Origin: SIG454 sp045646365
GTDB lineage: Bacteria; Bacillota; Clostridia; Monoglobales; Monoglobaceae
NCBI GenBank assembly: GCA_045646365.1
Contig: JAZRKP010000083.1
Location: forward strand, 62,001 to 126,000
Length of the DNA stretch: 64,000 bases
Direction of reading: 5' to 3'
The translations under genes and the position numbers were made by a program. Below the pieces are notes generated by a model. That model had not been told where the DNA came from. It did no database searches and worked only from the letters and a program-made list of their open reading frames with translations. This document shows, piece after piece, positions 59,709-64,000 of this stretch (position 1 is the first letter of the stretch; the number at the start of each line of letters is the position of its first letter).

Positions 59709-60563
59709 TCATTTTAAAATTATACTTAAAGGCTTGGAAGTGGGGCGTATAAAACGATTTAACATATACAAGCTTTCCTTATCTTGTGATATGTAGTTGG
59801 TTTTGTTTTCACAGGATAAGCTTGCTTTAAAACCAAGCTTTTTTATAATATCAAACGATGCCTCACTTACCGCTCCGAAGGGATATGTATATACCTCGGG
59901 AGTATAGCCAGTATGCTCTAAAAATTCCGTTTGTAACAGCATCAGGTCATAGGAAAGCATTTTTTCGTAATCGGTAATATCTTCGCTAATCTTTTTCTTT
60001 GAGCCATTTCTCCCCTTGTCTGTCGTATGCAGGTTGTAGGAATGGTTTTGGAATTCAACAAGTCCGCTATCCATCATTTCGTTTATTGTGTCCCAGTTAA
60101 GGTGAGCGTATTCTGTTGCTTTATCCTCATTTTGGGTATATAAATCCGTGTAAATTCCGACGATTGAGATTACCGCTTTCATATTATACTTTTTCAAAAG
60201 AGGGTATACATATGTATAGTTATTATAGTAACCGTCGTCAAATGTAAGAATGATAGGCTTTTCGGGGAGTTTAGTGCCTTTGTAAATATAGTTTATTAAA
60301 TCGCTCATAAAAATCGGCGTGAATTTGTTTTCTTTTATGTATTTCAAATCATCCTCAAAGGCGGTTGGAGTTATAACAAATTTACTTGATTTTTTAGAAT
60401 CTTTTAAAACACTATGATACATAATTATTGGAACCTGGATTTTGTCATCGGCAGATGTTTGATTTGTTTCAGGGAGCATTAAGCATAGACCTGTTGATGA
60501 AACGAATAGTGATAAAATAATCAGATATATAAGTATTGTTTTAAAGTTAATAATAAACATCAT
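59709..60563 (-). CDS. Exported polysaccharide (peptidoglycan-type) deacetylase
   Basis: 284-residue CE4 enzyme with an N-terminal signal anchor or lipoprotein-like segment (about 8-27, LFVSSTGLCLM). NodB domain: IIMYHSV, LTFDDGYYNN (metal Asp), QNHSYNLH (metal HSxxxH) and YPFG. Family members remove N-acetyl groups from wall glycans. Two adjacent ATG codons (60563, 60560) follow GGA; the second has the better spacing. Not closely related to the two cytosolic deacetylases at 4447 and 24192. Confidence 0.86.
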   Translation of the reverse strand: MMFIINFKTILIYLIILSLFVSSTGLCLMLPETNQTSADDKIQVPIIMYHSVLKDSKKSSKFVITPTAFEDDLKYIKENKFTPIFMSDLINYIYKGTKLPEKPIILTFDDGYYNNYTYVYPLLKKYNMKAVISIVGIYTDLYTQNEDKATEYAHLNWDTINEMMDSGLVEFQNHSYNLHTTDKGRNGSKKKISEDITDYEKMLSYDLMLLQTEFLEHTGYTPEVYTYPFGAVSEASFDIIKKLGFKASLSCENKTNYISQDKESLYMLNRFIRPTSKPLSIILK

Positions 60564-60646
60564 AGATTCCTTTCTTTTACAAAATTTTTAATTTATTATG
60601 ATATAATAATATGTGAAAATAATTCAATTATGATTTAGAAATATTG

Positions 60647-60675
60647 TTGACTTAAAGGGAAAAAAAGGATATAAT
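60647..60675 (+). promoter_or_regulatory. Promoter for polA
   Basis: TTGACT (60647-60652), 17 bp, TATAAT (60670-60675). Confidence 0.7.
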
Positions 60676-60715
60676 AAAAATAGTACTTTTTTTATATTGA
60701 GAAAAGAGGGTAATA

Positions 60716-63316
60716 ATGGATAAACTTCTGATAATTGACGGAAACAGTATTTTGAACAGAGCTTATTACGGGATAAGAATGCTTAATGCTCCTGATGGAA
60801 CTCCGACAAATGCGGTTTACGGTTTCTTGAATATACTTTTTAAACAACTTGACGAAATAAACCCCGATGGTGTTTGTGTTGCGTTTGATGTTAAAGAAAA
60901 GACTTTTAGACATAAAATGTACGACTTGTATAAGGCACAGAGAAAGCCTGCTCCGGAAGATTTTCTCGTTCAGCTTCCTTTAATTAAAGAGGTTCTTTCC
61001 GCAATGAATATTACCTGCCTTGAAAACCCAGGCTATGAAGCCGATGATATTATCGGGACAGTTTCAAGAATTTGTGAAGAACAGGGTGTTGAATGTAATA
61101 TTTTGACCGGCGATAAGGATGATTTGCAGCTTGCATCAGGTCTTGTTAAAGTGCATCTTGTAATAACAAAAATGGGGAGCACAACAACTACAATTTATGA
61201 TGATAAGGCTGTATTTGAGAAATACGGTGTTACCCCTAAAGAGTTTATAGATGTTAAGGGACTTATGGGAGATAGTTCTGATAATATCCCCGGAGTTGCA
61301 GGAATTGGCGAAAAAACTGCATTTTCGCTTATTTCAAATTATAAGAGTATTGAAAATATTTACGAAAATATTGAAACTATTGAGGTTACAAAATCAGTTC
61401 GTGAAAAGCTGATTAATGGAAAAGATGATGCATCACTGAGCAAGACTCTTGCCACTATAAACAGAGAAATTTCAGGAGATTATGACATTAAAAGCTACAC
61501 GATTAAGGAATATAGCGAAAGTTTGCCAGAAATTTTTACAAGACTGAATTTCAAGCAGTTTATGTCTAAACTAAAGCTTTCCTCCGTATCGGTTCCCAAA
61601 AAGGAATGTAATAAAAAATGCGTAGTTGGCGGGATGGACAGACTTTGTGATATAAAAAGCGATGTAGTTTTTTACAGATTTTTCACAGATGACGATTCCT
61701 TGGCGATAATTGATGGTGAGGAATATATCTATATTGAGAATACCGATGTTAAAGCCTTAAAAGCGTTTTTTGAATCAGATGTAAAAAAAATTGGCTACAA
61801 TATTAAGGATGATATTATTTATCTTGATGAAAAAAATATAGATTATAATGGTCTGTATTTTGATGTTATGATAGGTGCATATATATTAAATCCTGTTAGA
61901 AATGGGTATAATTTTGACGAAATTGCACTTGAAATTGCCGGTATAGAGATTTCCGCTGACGATAATGAAACAGGACAAATGATGATGAATTTTGATGATT
62001 CATCGGAAGAGAAAGATGTAGAAAATGTCGCCAAAGAACTTTATGCTCTCAAAAATTTATACGATATTCTGCAGGAAAAAATCAAGGAAAATAATCAGGA
62101 AAAGCTTTGCTTTGATATAGAAATGCCTTTGATTAAGGTTCTTGCGAGTATGCAAATTGAGGGTGTGTTGATTGACAGAGATGCCCTAGTTGAATTTGGG
62201 AAGACTCTGGATAGAAAAATTGAAGATTCAACAGTTAAGATTTATGAATATGCAGGAAAAGAGTTCAATATAAATTCGCCTAAACAACTCGGTGAAATTC
62301 TATTTGCAGACCTTTCTTTACCACATGGAAAGAAAACGAAAACAGGTTACTCAACCAATGCCGAAATTCTTGAAAAGTTAAAGGATGTGCACCCAATTAT
62401 TCCTGAAATTCTTGAATACAGACAGGTTGCAAAACTTAAATCAACTTATGTTGAGGGATTACTTGGCGTTATAAATCCGAAAACAGGAAGAATACATTCT
62501 AACTTCAAACAGAATGTTACGGCGACAGGGCGCATTAGTTCCACGGAGCCTAATCTTCAGAATATTCCCGTCAGAACAGCTCTTGGGCGTGAAATGAGAA
62601 AGATGTTTGTTGCTCCTGGTGGTAAAAACCTTGTGGATGCGGATTATTCGCAAATCGAACTCCGAGTACTTTCCCATATTGCTGATGATGAAAATATGAA
62701 GAACGCCTTTTTAAATAATATTGATGTTCACACACAAACGGCGTCTCAGGTTTTTAAGGTAAAGATAGAAGATGTTACTCCTGAAATGCGAACAAGTGCT
62801 AAAGCTGTAAATTTCGGTATTGTTTATGGCATAAGTGATTTTTCCTTATCGCAGGATTTGAAAATATCATTTAAAGAAGCCAAACAGTATATAGAGGGGT
62901 ATTTCGAGAGTTATCCGAAAATAAAAACATATCTTGATAATGTTGTTGAGGAAGGTGCTAAGGATGGCTTTGTTTCAACTATTTTCGGCAGAAGAAGATA
63001 TATGCCCGAACTCCGCTCTGGAAATAAAATAACACAAGCGTTTGGACAGCGTGTTGCTATGAATGCGCCAATTCAGGGGTCTGCAGCAGACATCATTAAA
63101 ATTGCAATGGTTAATGTTTATAACACTTTGAAAAAAAACAATCTTAAATCAAAATTGATTCTACAAATCCACGATGAATTGATAGTGGAAAGTTTTGAAG
63201 ATGAGATTGAGATTGTAAACAAGATTCTCAGGGAAGAAATGGAGAATGCTGCTAAGCTTTCTGTTCCGCTTGAAGTGGATTTAAATACTGGAAAAAACTG
63301 GTATGATACCAAATAA
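60716..63316 (+). CDS. polA: DNA polymerase I
   Basis: 866 residues. The 5'-3' exonuclease domain (about 1-290) has LLIIDGNSILNRAYYGI, GYEADDIIGT and GLMGDSSDNIPGV. The middle domain (about 310-460) keeps the RNase-D-like fold (IGYNIKDDIIYL, YFDVMIGAYILNP) but its first strand lacks the D-x-E pair, so 3'-5' proofreading is probably absent, as in Bst polymerase. The polymerase domain has motif A (DADYSQIELRVLSHI), motif B (TSAKAVNFGIVYGIS) and motif C (LQIHDELIVE). It functions in repair and Okazaki fragment processing, and forms a unit with coaE 12 bp downstream. Confidence 0.96.
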   Translation: MDKLLIIDGNSILNRAYYGIRMLNAPDGTPTNAVYGFLNILFKQLDEINPDGVCVAFDVKEKTFRHKMYDLYKAQRKPAPEDFLVQLPLIKEVLSAMNITCLENPGYEADDIIGTVSRICEEQGVECNILTGDKDDLQLASGLVKVHLVITKMGSTTTTIYDDKAVFEKYGVTPKEFIDVKGLMGDSSDNIPGVAGIGEKTAFSLISNYKSIENIYENIETIEVTKSVREKLINGKDDASLSKTLATINREISGDYDIKSYTIKEYSESLPEIFTRLNFKQFMSKLKLSSVSVPKKECNKKCVVGGMDRLCDIKSDVVFYRFFTDDDSLAIIDGEEYIYIENTDVKALKAFFESDVKKIGYNIKDDIIYLDEKNIDYNGLYFDVMIGAYILNPVRNGYNFDEIALEIAGIEISADDNETGQMMMNFDDSSEEKDVENVAKELYALKNLYDILQEKIKENNQEKLCFDIEMPLIKVLASMQIEGVLIDRDALVEFGKTLDRKIEDSTVKIYEYAGKEFNINSPKQLGEILFADLSLPHGKKTKTGYSTNAEILEKLKDVHPIIPEILEYRQVAKLKSTYVEGLLGVINPKTGRIHSNFKQNVTATGRISSTEPNLQNIPVRTALGREMRKMFVAPGGKNLVDADYSQIELRVLSHIADDENMKNAFLNNIDVHTQTASQVFKVKIEDVTPEMRTSAKAVNFGIVYGISDFSLSQDLKISFKEAKQYIEGYFESYPKIKTYLDNVVEEGAKDGFVSTIFGRRRYMPELRSGNKITQAFGQRVAMNAPIQGSAADIIKIAMVNVYNTLKKNNLKSKLILQIHDELIVESFEDEIEIVNKILREEMENAAKLSVPLEVDLNTGKNWYDTK

Positions 63317-63328
63317 AGGAAATTTGAT

Positions 63329-63916
63329 ATGAAAATAGTTGGAATCACAGGAGGAATCGGCTCGGGGAAAAGCACTGTAAGCCGTGAATTTGAGTCGTAT
63401 GGTGCTGAAATTATAGATGCTGATGCTATTTCTCGGAGTATCACTTTGAAAAACGGTCTTGCATATAGGGAAATTGTTGATTTCTTCGGTAATGATATTA
63501 TATGCAGTAGCGGTGAAATTGACAGAAAGAAACTTGCGGGGATTGTTTTCTCTGATAGTGAAAAATTAGAAGTATTAAATAATATCACTCATAAGTATAT
63601 TTTTGAGGAAATGGAAAATCGTATTTCTGCATGTAAAAATGACTTAGTTATTTTAGATGTTCCGCTTTTGTTTTCGTCTGATTTTAAGATTGAATGTGAT
63701 GTAAAGATAGTTGTTGTTGCTGATTTAGAGGATAGGATTAGCAGAGTTATCCAAAGAGATGATACGGATAGAATATCTGTTGAAAACAGAATCAATTCGC
63801 AACTTTCGGATGAAGAAATGAAAAAACTTGCGGATATTGTTATAGAGAATGATTCGCTTGATAATATGAAAAAGCAAGTTAAAAAAATAGTTGAAATGTT
63901 AAGGGGTAGTATATAA
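63329..63916 (+). CDS. coaE: Dephospho-CoA kinase
   Basis: 195-residue P-loop kinase for the last step of CoA synthesis. Walker A is GITGGIGSGKSTVSREF; DADAISRSI (substrate Asp) and VILDVPLLFSS also match. The polA-coaE order is common in Clostridia. RBS AAAGGAAA. Confidence 0.95.
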   Translation: MKIVGITGGIGSGKSTVSREFESYGAEIIDADAISRSITLKNGLAYREIVDFFGNDIICSSGEIDRKKLAGIVFSDSEKLEVLNNITHKYIFEEMENRISACKNDLVILDVPLLFSSDFKIECDVKIVVVADLEDRISRVIQRDDTDRISVENRINSQLSDEEMKKLADIVIENDSLDNMKKQVKKIVEMLRGSI

Positions 63917-63918
63917 AA

Positions 63919-64000
63919 ATGTTAAAAAAACTTACATGGCTACTGGTGTTGGTCCTTGCTGTTGTCTGGTTTTTTTTCTACGGTGGTAAAAATACTTTTC
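63919..64000 (+). CDS. Start of a membrane-anchored or secreted protein (3' end outside window)
   Basis: The 27 visible codons, from an ATG 2 bp after the coaE stop, begin MLKKLTWLLVLVLAVVWFFF, a signal-anchor. In Clostridia the gene after coaE is often a lytic transglycosylase, which is a guess here because no catalytic sequence is visible. Confidence 0.6.
   Translation, partial: MLKKLTWLLVLVLAVVWFFFYGGKNTF

Overview
The window reads as one low-GC, spore-forming Clostridia chromosome segment. Evidence: cotJABC and sigH (spo0H), AGGAGG-type ribosome sites, S-layer homology (SLH) domain proteins instead of an outer membrane, a PolA without proofreading residues, split transketolase, and pta-ackA fermentation genes. 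The plant-cell-wall gene content recalls pectin specialists such as Monoglobus, but that is inference from memory, not a database match. No rRNA, tRNA, CRISPR array, transposase or integrase was seen.

Layout. 1-5.3 kb: end of tsf, then a leftward prmC / DUF1385 / dusB group, and rightward proB plus a cytosolic CE4-like deacetylase. 5.35-5.49 kb: a gene-less promoter-hairpin-terminator unit that may be a small RNA. 5.6-30.5 kb: a carbohydrate locus made of a leftward AraC regulator and a rightward run of tightly spaced genes. It encodes two paralogous beta-helix proteins (one fused in frame, across a TGA, to a rhamnogalacturonan-acetylesterase-like protein), a GH105 hydrolase, two SLH proteins, a second CE4-like protein, a TIM-barrel isomerase-like protein, GH3, and a GH106-like protein. 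The likely job is breakdown of rhamnogalacturonan-type pectin: secreted and wall-anchored proteins cut and deacetylate the polymer, and signal-less enzymes finish the oligosaccharides inside. No transporter is encoded in it.

This locus is bracketed by a 23-base direct repeat that lies in the 3' end of cotJC. The intact cotJC is at the right edge and a short relic of a cotJC tail, in the same orientation, is at the left edge. That is the geometry expected of a genomic island inserted at the 3' end of cotJC.

30.7-38.2 kb: cotJABC, an anomeric sugar kinase / nucleotidyltransferase pair, AraC-nagA, then Lrp-alr-thiN. 38.3-46.9 kb: cysE-cysS-mrnC, a YitT-type membrane protein, split transketolase, a two-component system and the HtrA protease, with a four-fold 11-bp-period repeat before htrA. 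47-64 kb: rpsT, paired chromate-transporter halves, pta-ackA, sigH, a DnaA-box cluster, pgi, a small P-loop protein, thrC, a DUF1540 protein, a metallophosphoesterase, tig-clpP-clpX, a secreted deacetylase, polA, coaE, and the first codons of another membrane or secreted protein.
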